Assembly (NCBI GenBank): GCA_023678885.1
Contig: CM042965.1
Span: forward strand, 28,129,777 to 28,193,776
DNA: 64,000 nucleotides
Direction: 5' to 3'
Source of the DNA: Pogostemon cablin
Taxonomy: Eukaryota; Streptophyta; Magnoliopsida; Lamiales; Lamiaceae
The notes under the pieces were generated by a model. The model ran no database searches. It was not told where the DNA came from and worked only from the letters and a program-made list of their open reading frames with translations. Positions 1-9,765 of the stretch are shown here, one piece after another. The translations under genes and the position numbers were made by a program. The number at the start of each line of letters is the position of its first letter. Positions within the stretch are counted from its first letter, which is position 1.

Positions 1-957
1 CGGCGCAACCTGGCGCCGCTGCCGCCGCCGCTGCCGCCACCGCTGCCGCCAACAGTCCACCGGAATCTCGCCGTGAGCCCGCCGCCGAGCAGCATCCAGC
101 CACGACCGAAGCCACCATAAGTCAGTATACACCGACGCTTCAACAGCCGCCACTGCTGCCGGCGGCCGCGCCGTCAAAACTGCTGTCCAACGCTGCCGTG
201 CAGTCGCCCACCGGACTCGATCGGAGCTACCGAGGGAGTCACCTGGATTCCGTATTAGACGCGTCGCGACCCGAACGGTAATCGCACAGCAGACCCGCTC
301 GGAACCCACCGCTGACTTGGCCGTATCTCCATTTCGCTCGTCTGCCACGCCAGCTCCGGCGCTTCGAGGCGCCGCTGCAGCCGGCGTCCACGCCCTCAGC
401 CGATCCTGTATCAGTTTTGTGACACGCCGCTGGACTCGATCGACAGGAGCATCAGATCCGACTGGAATTGCCTGGGACTAGCCGGAAGCCACCGTCGACT
501 CATCCATCGTGTGCTGTCCAGGTCAGATTCCGTCCGATGTCTCGCCAGTCACCAGCAATCCACGCCTGCCGCCATCTCTGTTTTGCCTTCAGCCGCCGTC
601 GCTGATGATTTCCAGAGACTACGCGCCGCCGTCACTCGTACCAGTCGCCGGATTTCTTGACGTCTCAGCGCCGCCGTGAGATGTTTTGGGTGTGTGATAA
701 GATGGTAGATAGATTTCTCGAAGTGCGTGCGTGTTGAGAAATTAACAAATAATTTAACAATCACACATACCAAATATCATGCCATGGTAAAAAAATAGCA
801 GTACAGAACCCATAATATAATTTCCAGATTATATCACATAATCAAATTAATCAATAACATAATTCTGGGTTTACAAACATGCGATTATTCCAGATTAAAA
901 CAATTAATCATATAATCACAACCCACCTAACGAATCACGTTTCACCCCGAAACCAAC
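1..957 (-). mobile_element. Copia-type LTR retrotransposon, 5' internal leader (partial)
   Basis: This is the internal sequence that follows the primer-binding site of the minus-strand element whose LTR is at 972-2169; the rest lies outside the window. Read on the minus strand, an AT-rich leader (about 957-780) passes abruptly into a strongly GC-rich tract (about 770-1) full of CCG/GCC trinucleotides. No gag reading frame of convincing length is visible; the 74-codon frame at 549-773 has no recognisable domain. The tract could be an untranslated leader, a degraded gag start or captured host sequence. Membership in the element rests on adjacency to the PBS. Confidence 0.55.
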
Positions 958-969
958 GCTCTGATACCA
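958..969 (-). other. Primer-binding site (initiator tRNA-Met type)
   Basis: On the minus strand TGGTATCAGAGC lies two bases inside the end of the LTR. This is the classic plant Copia/TRIM priming site complementary to the 3' end of initiator tRNA-Met. It fixes the LTR at 972-2169 as a 5' LTR and sets the element's orientation. Confidence 0.85.
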
Positions 970-971
970 AT

Positions 972-2169
972 TGTTGGGCAATTGGATCGTGCGGTTCAAC
1001 GTGATCCGTTAGGATTGACAGGCAAACAAAATCAGCGGAAGCAATAATGTGTTTACCGTACTTCAGGGTTGATGTAGAGTCTGAATCACTACAGAAGAAC
1101 ACCTCTTGATCTTCTGCTGTATGTCCCAAGTCAACTCTGGTGTTGGGTGGTCAACAGTCCCCAGAGTTCTCTCAATCTGCTTCTCTCTAACTCACGTCAA
1201 AAGAGGCGCAGGAAGTTAGGTTTCCAGAAGCTGAGATGACTATTTATATTGGGCTACAGCAGGGACCAGGAGGAGAAATTGGGCTGGGCCTCAATTGAAT
1301 TTAATTAACCAAGCTTAGCCCAAACCTTTTAATTAAATCCAATAATAATAATATAGTCCACTAAAATATTATTATTGCACTACCCGTCCAATCCCAAATT
1401 ATGTTCTGGGCTCCTTCTTATTATAAGTCCGATAGTCTCCCCATGTTTAAGATATTCAATGTCCATTAATTAATTAAGTTACTGACAACTCAAATTAATT
1501 AATATCTCATCCGAGAGTAGTACCACTCAACCTTTTTATCATGCCGGAAATTAATCCACTTGCAAGATTTACATGATAAACCTTATGAGCTCCTCAAGGG
1601 GACATCATCAACCTATGACGGACATGGATTCCTTCTACAATCAACAGCACACCATAGATACAGCACTACTTCCCAACTCACCGAGTTTGTTGATTTAATA
1701 CTTATAAATCTCACCCATTGATGAATCAAAGAAATACATACTGCCCTACGTGTCGAGGTTATTGTATAGGGATTAAGAGCACGAACTTCCATAATAATAG
1801 AGATCAAGTTCTTCTATAAGTCAGTATAAGTCGAACGATCTCAGGCGGTCCTACTCAATACACACAAGTGCACTAATGTGATTCTATAGCCAAGACAAGC
1901 TAATACCAAACCACACTACAACCATACCGATATAGAGTCCCCGTCTATCTCAGTTGTGAGCATCTGTTTATACTTTATAAGGAAACCGATAATATGATCT
2001 TCCGCGTGTTGTCGCACAACATATTATCTACAGTATAAAGTAAATGGACTATTGCATCATGCATATAAAATAAATTATAAGATGCAATCATTTGATCAAT
2101 GATTCTCATTTCGAATATTGTTATAACATTGTTCATACTAAAGCTAGACTTTTAGTATACAATCCAACA
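972..2169 (-). mobile_element. 5' LTR, TGTTGG family, copy 1
   Basis: A 1.2-kb LTR that begins TGTTGGATTGTATAC and ends in CCCAACA on the minus strand, giving TG...CA ends with a short inverted TGTTGG/CCAACA. Diverged copies of the same LTR lie at 5412-6797, 34938-36326 and 60705-61921. Shared landmarks include the start, the block around GTTGTGCGACAACACGCGGA and a paired ATTAATTAATT-rich section near the middle. A PBS follows the 3' end, so this is a 5' LTR rather than a solo LTR. The insertion point (base 2170 onward) is in the 3' part of the DUF1985 pseudogene. Confidence 0.88.
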
Positions 2170-3963
2170 GGTTCAACCACAACGGGAGGGGGAGATCTAA
2201 CCCCCGACCTCGACTCAGATGGCTCATACTTATCCCTGTTGCGCGTAATATCAGCACGAAGGCGCCTGAACTCCTGCGTAAGTGCAACTCGAAAGTAATG
2301 CTGGGTTTGACTCTCAGACACAACTTGACATGCCAACTGGTGTAATAACTCATCCTGCTGATCCAGCCTACGAAGGAGCCTTTCCTAGAATTCCTGATCA
2401 TATCTGTGGTCGTCACCCCTCCTACTCCTACTAAACACTAGTGGCTCATCCACACTAGCATCAAAGTAATATTGTCTATCATGCTCCTCTATAGCTCGAT
2501 CATGCCATCTATGCGAAGAGGACGGAGGCATATTATGCGTTGGATGATACGAACTGGGCTCATCGAACATCTCTACTGAATCATGTCCCCATTGGTCAGG
2601 GCTAGGCAGATGGATCCCAATTAGACTGCCATGCTGAAGGATCCGCCATGCGTCTGCCATCCCACAAATCCTGCTCAACTGGCTGAGCATAATACTGCTA
2701 ATGCCATGGATCATGTCTAGGATCGTAAGCCTCCCCTCAGTTTGTTGATTCAACGATGATACTGCAGGCTTTCCGACAGTCTTTCTTTTGGGGTTCAAAA
2801 ATTCCTTTGTATACATCTTCATGAATAAACCCTTCAAAGGATCATCCTCTATTCCAATCCAATAATCGGCTCTACACTCTCCGGCGATGTCCTCGGGAAA
2901 TGGAATCACTTTAGGGTTCTAATTCAAAAAAGCAAAACAGTTAGATAAAATATTACTGGTTAAATTACTCAATGATTCATGTTAAATGAGAATTCATACC
3001 CTAGAAAACAGCTGCCTATCAGCCCTCTTCATCGTACGGAACACCCAATGCAAATAAAGTGGCCTGTAACCGACCCTATCGTCAGGGACATCTCCATATG
3101 GTGCGGCTAGAGCAGGTATATACTCATACGCCCAAACCTGTCACAAGTAAATTAATATTATTATATTATTATGATTGTGCGTAAAGTGGAATTCATTTGG
3201 GATAAAATAACAAAAAAAATTCATTAATTTTACCATGAGCGCAAATGTGCACCCATAGAGGTGGTATATGTATTTGTCGGGGTTTGCTCCCTCAGGAAGT
3301 CTAGTCAAAATGTCATCCATGAAGTGAAGTAGAGTCATGTAACTGAGCTGGCCCCAGGGGAATAAATCCCATCTGGAACATCCGCTACTAGCTTCCAAAC
3401 CTAATTGTCTACACTAACCTTGGCAACGTCCGATCCAAGAAGAAAATAGTGGACCATTAGCACTTTCGCAACCTTCACCGCATCCTCGGGGCTACCATTA
3501 AACATAACACCTTCAAAATATTTGGCAATCTCGCTTACTAATGGTCTTCTTTGGCGTTGCCCGTAATACATATCGTAAACCCCACCAGCCGGGATATTAT
3601 ACATCAAGTTTGGATCAAACCCCACTCGATCCCGGAAGCAGAGTCCCATAATCAGCATGAACTCATACCTACTAAATCTAATGCACACGTTTCCAACTGA
3701 AAGAATCTAGAAGTTCGGTCCTCATCGCTAAGTACAATCTCCCGAGTCATCAGGCCGTGGATATTAGCGTGCACGTTCCAACTGTCGTCAAGGTCCCAAA
3801 AATGACCAAAACATGAGCTCCTAAACATACGTTCGGCATTCCCAAGCTGTGTTAACTGTTTATGGATTAATCCCATAACAATCCCGGGTTTGCAGTAATT
3901 ATATATACCACAATTCTGCCCATGCATACTTGGACGATTCCACTTACCCTGCACAAGTAACAT
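2170..3963 (-). pseudogene. DUF1985-domain gene relic
   Basis: Minus-strand coding remnants read in order as a DUF1985 protein, a family found in plants next to Ulp1-type proteases and in Mutator-like elements. About 3963-3690 gives FGHFWDLDDSW and an 'IHGLMTREIVLSDEDRT' block. After a frameshift near 3700 comes FSRYEFMLIMGLCFRD, then SPEDAVKVAKVLMVHYFLLG (about 3500-3420) and WDLFPWGQLSYMTLLHFMDD (about 3370-3310). An exon at about 3138-3003 gives VWAYEYIPAL and HWVFRTMKRADRQLF, followed after an intron-like gap by the frame at 2909-2385. That frame ends at one in-frame TAG and continues as a charged C-terminus until the LTR cuts it at 2170. Intron-like gaps remain, so it is not a processed copy. 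I see no Ulp1 catalytic domain. The frameshift, stop and LTR insertion make it a pseudogene. Gene identity is fairly sure; exact exon borders are not. Confidence 0.72.
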
Positions 3964-4101
3964 GTTTTTTTAAATAATTTATAAGACACATCATATCTAT
4001 CTATTCTAAGACAATTTATTATAAGACAATTCCGCCGGTCTACGGAATTCAGTAAATACTCATAATTAAAAAAATCATATAACAATAACGTCATTTGTTC
4101 A

Positions 4102-4376
4102 ATTCGGCCTACAATTACTTCTATTCGACCTACAGATTGTTCTATTCGGCCAACCATATCTTAGACTATTCGGCCCACAGGTTATTCTATTCGGCCTACA
4201 GATTGTTCTATTCGGCCAACACTTGTTCTATTCGGCCAACGTCAATTGCTCTATTCGGCCAAGGTTTGTTATCACATTATTCCTATTCCTACACTTTGTT
4301 CTATTCGGCCTATACTTCTTCTATTTGGCCTATACTTTTTTTTCTATTCGGCCAACGACACATGCTCTATTCGGCC
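4102..4376. repeat. 21-bp tandem array, ATTCGGCC word
   Basis: The word ATTCGGCC (a few variants) starts at 4102, 4123, 4144, 4168, 4189, 4210, 4230, 4253, 4303, 4323, 4346 and 4369. The steps are 20-25 bp with one doubled gap (4253 to 4303), so a 21-bp unit has about 12-13 copies. On the minus strand the unit reads as a heptapeptide VGRIEQS-type repeat just upstream of the DUF1985 relic. On the plus strand it makes a spurious FYSA-rich frame. No inverted pairing within a unit is obvious. Confidence 0.85.
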
Positions 4377-5050
4377 TACACAGTTTTTTCATATTTTCAA
4401 ATAAAAAAATACACTCCCACTGTGGTCCGACATTCTAAAATAATGTATACACGATTAAGTCACATTCTACACATGTACATTGCCACCATTTTAACATGTA
4501 AAAAAACACAAATGTAGGTAAAATATTCAACACAAATAAGTCACATTTTACACAAGTAAATATCCATTATTTTACCATGAACAAAAAAATGTAATTAAAG
4601 TGTAGGCAAAAAACATGAAAATGACTACAAATCCAAAAATTTGTTAAAAATTTTGATTTTATACATACCCAAAAATTCGTCATTGCCGAAGGATAAAGGG
4701 GGCCTAAAATAGGTGGCACTGTGTTGTGCTTTGGGAGAAAGAAAGAAGAGGAGCTTGGACAAAAAGGAGAGAGATGATAGAGAATATGAGACGAAAGTGA
4801 GAGAGAAGAGAGAGAATATGGGACGAAAGGGAGAGAGAAGAGAGAGAATATGGGAGGACAATGACGTTAATAATGCCCCACCCGCCCACCCCAATCCAAA
4901 ATTTAAATTTTAAATGTGCTACCATCCACCCCCATTTAATGCAGTCAACATGCCCCCATTATTGTGGTCCTTTATCTGACAGTTATTGGGGTAATTTGGG
5001 GAGTCCACTAAAAAGTGGCTACTAAAAATTATTTTTAAGTGAGGTGACTA
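4377..5050. other. Intergenic, purine-rich tract
   Basis: No gene is recognisable. The stretch at about 4735-4865 is almost pure A/G on the plus strand (GAGAGA-rich) and produces low-complexity reading frames on both strands that I do not trust. The rest is AT-rich and featureless to my reading. Confidence 0.5.
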
Positions 5051-5063
5051 TTTAAAATTGTAC

Positions 5064-5321
5064 GTTGGTAAATAATTCCCTTGGTAAATAATTCCGTTGG
5101 TAATCCGTTGCTAAAAATTCCATTGGTAATTTATATAATGATTCCCTTAGTAATCCGTTGGTAATTACCAACGTATTGAATTCCATTGGTAAAATAGAGA
5201 ATAAATCTGTTGTCATTCCATTGCTAATGAAAAATATCATTTTGGTTGCTAATCCATTGGTAAACCAACGGATTGAATTCCGTTGATAAATTATGTTGCA
5301 AAAAAATATTTTTTTGTAGTG
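5064..5321 (-). mobile_element. CACTA-like transposon terminus with subterminal repeats
   Basis: The plus strand ends TTTTTGTAGTG at 5321, so the minus strand starts CACTACAAAAA, the hallmark of CACTA (En/Spm) termini. Inside it about a dozen copies of TTGGTAA/TTGCTAA mixed with ATTCCG or ATCCG words lie between 5064 and 5290, in both orientations, as expected of Spm subterminal repeats. I could not find a matching left end or a 3-bp target duplication. It may be one end of a larger element or a small deletion derivative. Confidence 0.55.
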
Positions 5322-5411
5322 AGATAGGAGGCTAACATACTACACTAAGAACTTCATTACGATTCCCTCCAGCAACCACAAATATCAAAATGAATATCCC
5401 AATATGAATAT

Positions 5412-6797
5412 TGTTGGATTGTATACTAAAAGTCTAGCATTTTGTATGAACAATGTTATAACAATTTATTTGAAATGAGAATCATATGATCAAATGATTG
5501 TAACTTATAATTTATTTATATGTCCGATGTAATAGTCCACTTACTTTATACTGTAGATAATATATTGTGCGATAACACGCGGAAGATCATATTATCGATT
5601 TCTTTATAAAGTATAAACAGATGCTCACAATCGAAATAGGCGGAGACTCTCTATCGGGATGGTTGTAGTGTGATTTGGTATTAGTTTGTCTTGACTATAG
5701 AATCATATTAGTGTACTTCGTGTGTATTGAGCAGGATCGCTTGAGATCGTTCGATTTATACTGACTATATAGGATAACTTGATCTGTTATTATGGATGTT
5801 CGTGCTCTTAATCACTATACAATAACCTCGACACGTAAAGCAGTATGTATTTCTTTGATTCATCAATGGGTGAGATTTACATGTAATTAAATTAATAAAC
5901 TCGGTGAGTTGGGAAATAGTGTTGTCTCTATGGTGTGCTGTTGATTGTAGAAGAAATTCATGTCCGTTATAAGTTGATGATGTCCCCTTGAGGAGATCAT
6001 AAGGATTATCATGTAAACCCTACAGTTGGATTTATTCCGGCATGATAATGAGGTTGAGTGGTACTACTCTCGGATGAGATATTAATTAATGGAGTTGTCA
6101 GTAATTTAATTAATTAATGGGTATTGTATATCTTAAACATGGGGAGACTAACAGACTCATAATAAGAAGAAGCCCATAAAGTAATTATGGGATTAGAATG
6201 GTAGTATAGTAATAATATTTTAGTAGTATATATTATTATTATTGGACTTAAGTATAAGCTTTGGGCTAAGCTTGGATACTTAAGCCCAATGGAAGCTCAA
6301 CTCTAATTTCTCCTCATGGTCCCTGCTATAGCCCATATATAAGTCATCTCAGCTGTCCGAAAGCCCTATTATATTTCCTAACACTGTGAAGAGGGTAAGA
6401 GAATAGAAAATTGAGAAGATCTCGAAGATTGTCGCCCACACGACATCGAGATTGGACTTGGAAATACAACAGAAGATCAGAAGGTTGTTTGTTGCTGCTG
6501 TTTATCAAATTTCATGATTTTTTTAAAATCGTATAGAACTCCAAATTGGACATGTGATACACCATAGGTGAGCCACTAAAGGGAGGATCGTTTTAGCGCG
6601 TAGATCACTCAAATCCGAGATCGGATGAGAGGGTTATGCCTAAAACAGTGAGGCTGCATAGGCTGCCGGCGAGAATTTATCTTCTTCAATATACCCTGGT
6701 GAAAGGTAATACGTTTCTATATTTTCTAACTTCCGCTGATTATAGAATCATATGGAACCCTAACGATTCACGTTAACCAAACGATCGAACGCCAATA
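5412..6797 (+). mobile_element. LTR, TGTTGG family, copy 2 (probably solo)
   Basis: Starts TGTTGGATTGTATAC at 5412 and ends near 6797 with GCCAATA, where the related copy at 36326 ends GCCAACA, so the terminal CA appears mutated to TA. It aligns by eye over its whole length with the copy at 34938-36326. The following bases do not show the TGGTATCAGAGC priming site, so it is not an intact 5' LTR. No clean 5-bp target duplication is visible (AATAT before, ATTCC after). Solo LTR is the best reading. Confidence 0.8.
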
Positions 6798-8089
6798 ATT
6801 CCACAGGCGAACAGATTTGTCCAGGCCAGTTTCCAATAAATAGAATTTAGACAAGTTTTATGCAAGTTAATGATAGAAAGTAATGACTAATCCTCCTATT
6901 ACGTGAGATTATACAAGTGCTAAGTCACACGGATTCACTGATTCAACAACCACACAAGCAAGATATTACATAAATAAAAATCATTGCACTTGCTTTACTT
7001 ACTGACATAACAAGAAACGATTTCAGCGGCTGAGCTTGAATCTCATTAATTGAATCCTCATAGCCAACAAAACACTGCAGATATGAACAATAAAATAGAA
7101 AAAATAAATAATGTAAACATTCAAAAAAAATGTCACGTATTCTACCTCATTAGATTTAAACAGGAAAAATAAAATATGTTTACTTAGTAGTATTCTATAT
7201 ATGGAATTCATCATAGTTAAATGATAATATAATATGAGAAACCTTTTTTAAATAGACAAACTAAGCCGACAGAAAGAAAACATAATCCCCTGGTATCTCA
7301 TTTCCTACCTAAAATGCATTGCAATCTAAAAAGACAAAACAAAATGGGAATCAACTGCTTAAATAGATCCCATCAAGATAAAAACCCTAGTCACTGTTCA
7401 CAGTGGAGTTCACCATCTAAGTAAGTATAGAAGATGTATTCAACAATCTCGCCACGTAGTTTACACATTTGGATGATTGCGATTCAGCCCAATAAATTTA
7501 GCATACCTTTTGAAATACTTTTCCATAAGGCCATCGTTTTGGCAAACACATAATCAGTAGAAAACTACTCCCAGATGGAAGAAGGGCAACAAAATCAAAT
7601 AATTTCATAATAATGAAATTAAGATTAGGAGATGAATGGAATAAGATGATAGAAATGGAGCACCTACCTGGTGAACTCAGTAATCGACGCTACAACGATA
7701 GAAGCGTTAAACAAGAAACAAAGAGTAGAGGAGCTAGAAAAGGGTTCTGAGTGAGAGTGGCGACTGACTTTTTAAAAATTAGGTAGTATTACCATATTAG
7801 GAGTGGTTGACGAGAGCGGGTGCAGAGGTGAGAGAGGGTGTCGATTGTGGCGGTGCGAGTGGGTGTCGAGTGTAGTGTCGCGAGTGAGGCATGGGTAGTG
7901 GGTTCAGAAGTCGACCGGCGAGAGCAAGGGCCGAGTGTAGTCGCCGCCTCCGAGAGGGGCAGCGGGTTCCTCCTTGGTAGCAGTAGTACAAGTTAGGGCT
8001 TGTAAGAAATTGGTTGATAATTTATGAATATAATTAGGTTTTGAGTTGAATTTGATTTTGGGAATTTTGAGTTATACATCTTGCAAATT
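6798..8089. other. Intergenic, no recognisable gene
   Basis: AT-rich sequence without a recognisable coding region. A minus-strand stretch about 7775-7668 looks like a leader exon (CTC/CTT-rich, ending CAG before GTAGGTG), but no coding exon follows it downstream. The segment 7797-7960 is richer in G/C and gives only a low-complexity frame. Confidence 0.35.
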
Positions 8090-8356
8090 AAGATTTTAAT
8101 TTGTGTCTAACTCTTAAAAACACGATTTAAGTTCAAAAAAAAACGTGATAATGAAAGGCACATTTTTAGATCAATAATGAGAGGCACATTTTTCTATACT
8201 TATCTTATGAGAGGATGAATACTTTTAATGAGGGGAATAAAAATTCCTCACTAAAAAATCTATTTTTTTTCACACCTCTCATTAAAACTAATCTTTAATG
8301 AGAGAAATTAGCTCATCTTATAAAATTTTTATCATTAATACTCACTTTTTGTAGTG
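8090..8356 (-). mobile_element. CACTA-like transposon terminus
   Basis: The plus strand runs to CACTTTTTGTAGTG at 8356, so the minus strand starts CACTACAAAAAGTG. Inside, the words AATGAGAG and CTCATTA recur in both orientations (about 8150-8330), resembling subterminal repeats. The subterminal words differ from those of the terminus at 5321, so these would be two different families. The partner end was not found. Confidence 0.45.
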
Positions 8357-8429
8357 TGTATTTAAGAGTATTTAAGCTCTAAGTGTGTACCTTGTAGAAA
8401 TAAATCTTTTTTTTAACGTTAGACATACA

Positions 8430-8930
8430 CCGAACATGGAGCAAACAAATTCCTTTTTTGTAATCACCCGACATGCGCCACTGGACATAGGACAAAAAAA
8501 TTTATTTTATTCAAAAGTGTCTGCCTATATCACTAAAAGAAAAAAAATTATATAACCCAACCCACTCACCAGACATGCCCCATGTTTAAAAAAAAAATTG
8601 ATTATGTCCGCCCACAACCCCTGTCCACCTACCCAACCGGACATGTCATCATATTTAGAAAAAAAATATATTTTGATTATGTGTTCGCAAACCCCACGTC
8701 GGCCCACAACTCTAAGTCCTATACACGCACTGGACGTGATCCATTTTTCAAAAAAAAAAATTTGATTGTGTCCGCCCACAATTCCTCCCCACCCCATTGG
8801 ACATGTCACATATTTCAAAAAAAATAAAAAATAAATTTATTTTGATTAAATGTCTACATCCCCTGTCCGCCCATAACCCCCCACCAGACATGTCCCCCAT
8901 GTTTAAAAAAATATATTTTCATTAAGTTTC
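8430..8930. repeat. Degenerate array built on GACATGTC and GTCCGCCCACA
   Basis: A loose tandem array. The word CCGGACATGTC or a variant occurs near 8432, 8469, 8567, 8638, 8729, 8796 and 8883. In the later units it is followed by an A-rich run, then TTTGATTATGTCCGCCCACAA or a variant and a C-rich stretch. Steps between the later units are about 67-91 bp. GACATGTC is a perfect palindrome. The array contains only low-complexity frames. Confidence 0.6.
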
Positions 8931-9705
8931 TGTCCATGAACCTTTAAAAAAAAGAATAAAAATCACATAAATAAATGTTCATCCACACCCTTCTTTCCTC
9001 CTTTCTGCTTTATCACAGAAAAAAAAAGTCAAGGTGAGCCTCATCTTTAAGGTTATGTTTAGTTTTGGGTTATGTGGGGTTGAAAATCATAAATAGTGTG
9101 TTCTATATTTGTTTTAGATTTTGAGTAGGGTATGTTTTAACTTTATGTCAAATCAATGTATTAATTAATTTATAAAGTTAAGTGAGAGATGAGAGATAAA
9201 GAGAGAAAGTGTATTAATTGAGGAGAGAGAATGTAGTTGATATATATAGGGGTGGTTTTTAAAATCTGGATGTGGGTTTTGAAAACCAAAATCTGGGTTT
9301 AAAAATCGTAAACAAACATTATTATTGGGAAAAAAATTAAAAGTTGGCAAGAAAAGGTTTATTTTAAAAGAGTGGGCAAAATTGATGTTTCATTTTTCAT
9401 ATTGGGAAACATGTCACATTTCACTAATAATAATAACTAAGCCTTGGCTATCCCCACACACCGTTTTAATTAATACACCCATTACTGAATACACCAACTC
9501 AAATTATATTTACACCCACCCCATTTTTACAATTATACCTTTTAATGTTAAATTAACCAAATATTCATTTACTTTATACACCAACTCACATAACTCACCA
9601 TGACCATATCAACTTTACCACATACACCCACATCATTACAACTCACAACTCTCAACTCCAACTCCAAACTGGTAGTTGATCGACCAAGGGGAGAGAGAGA
9701 AGAAG

Positions 9706-9736
<31 letters not shown>

Positions 9737-9765
9737 ATCTCATCTCACTACGTTAAAGCACTTCA
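8931..9765. other. Intergenic; upstream region of the mobile-domain relic
   Basis: AT-rich, no gene seen. A pair of related phrases about AAATCTGG and AAAACC occurs near 9255-9300. A purine-rich GAGAGAGAAGAAGG stretch at about 9690-9735 lies immediately before the ATG at 9766 and could be the 5' untranslated leader of the following gene relic. Confidence 0.35.

Noticed and set aside
549..773. 74-codon minus-strand frame as Copia gag
   Set aside because: No gag signature, compositionally mixed, and it straddles the AT-rich/GC-rich boundary.
4095..4517. 140-codon FYSA-rich frame
   Set aside because: A by-product of the 21-bp array; low complexity.
5006..5321. CACTA at 5006 as the left end of the CACTA-like element
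   Set aside because: The sequence after CACTA does not match the right terminus and no 3-bp duplication is present.
7668..7775. Minus-strand leader exon with CAG|GTAGGTG donor
   Set aside because: No coding exon, promoter or conserved protein follows; a single donor is weak evidence.
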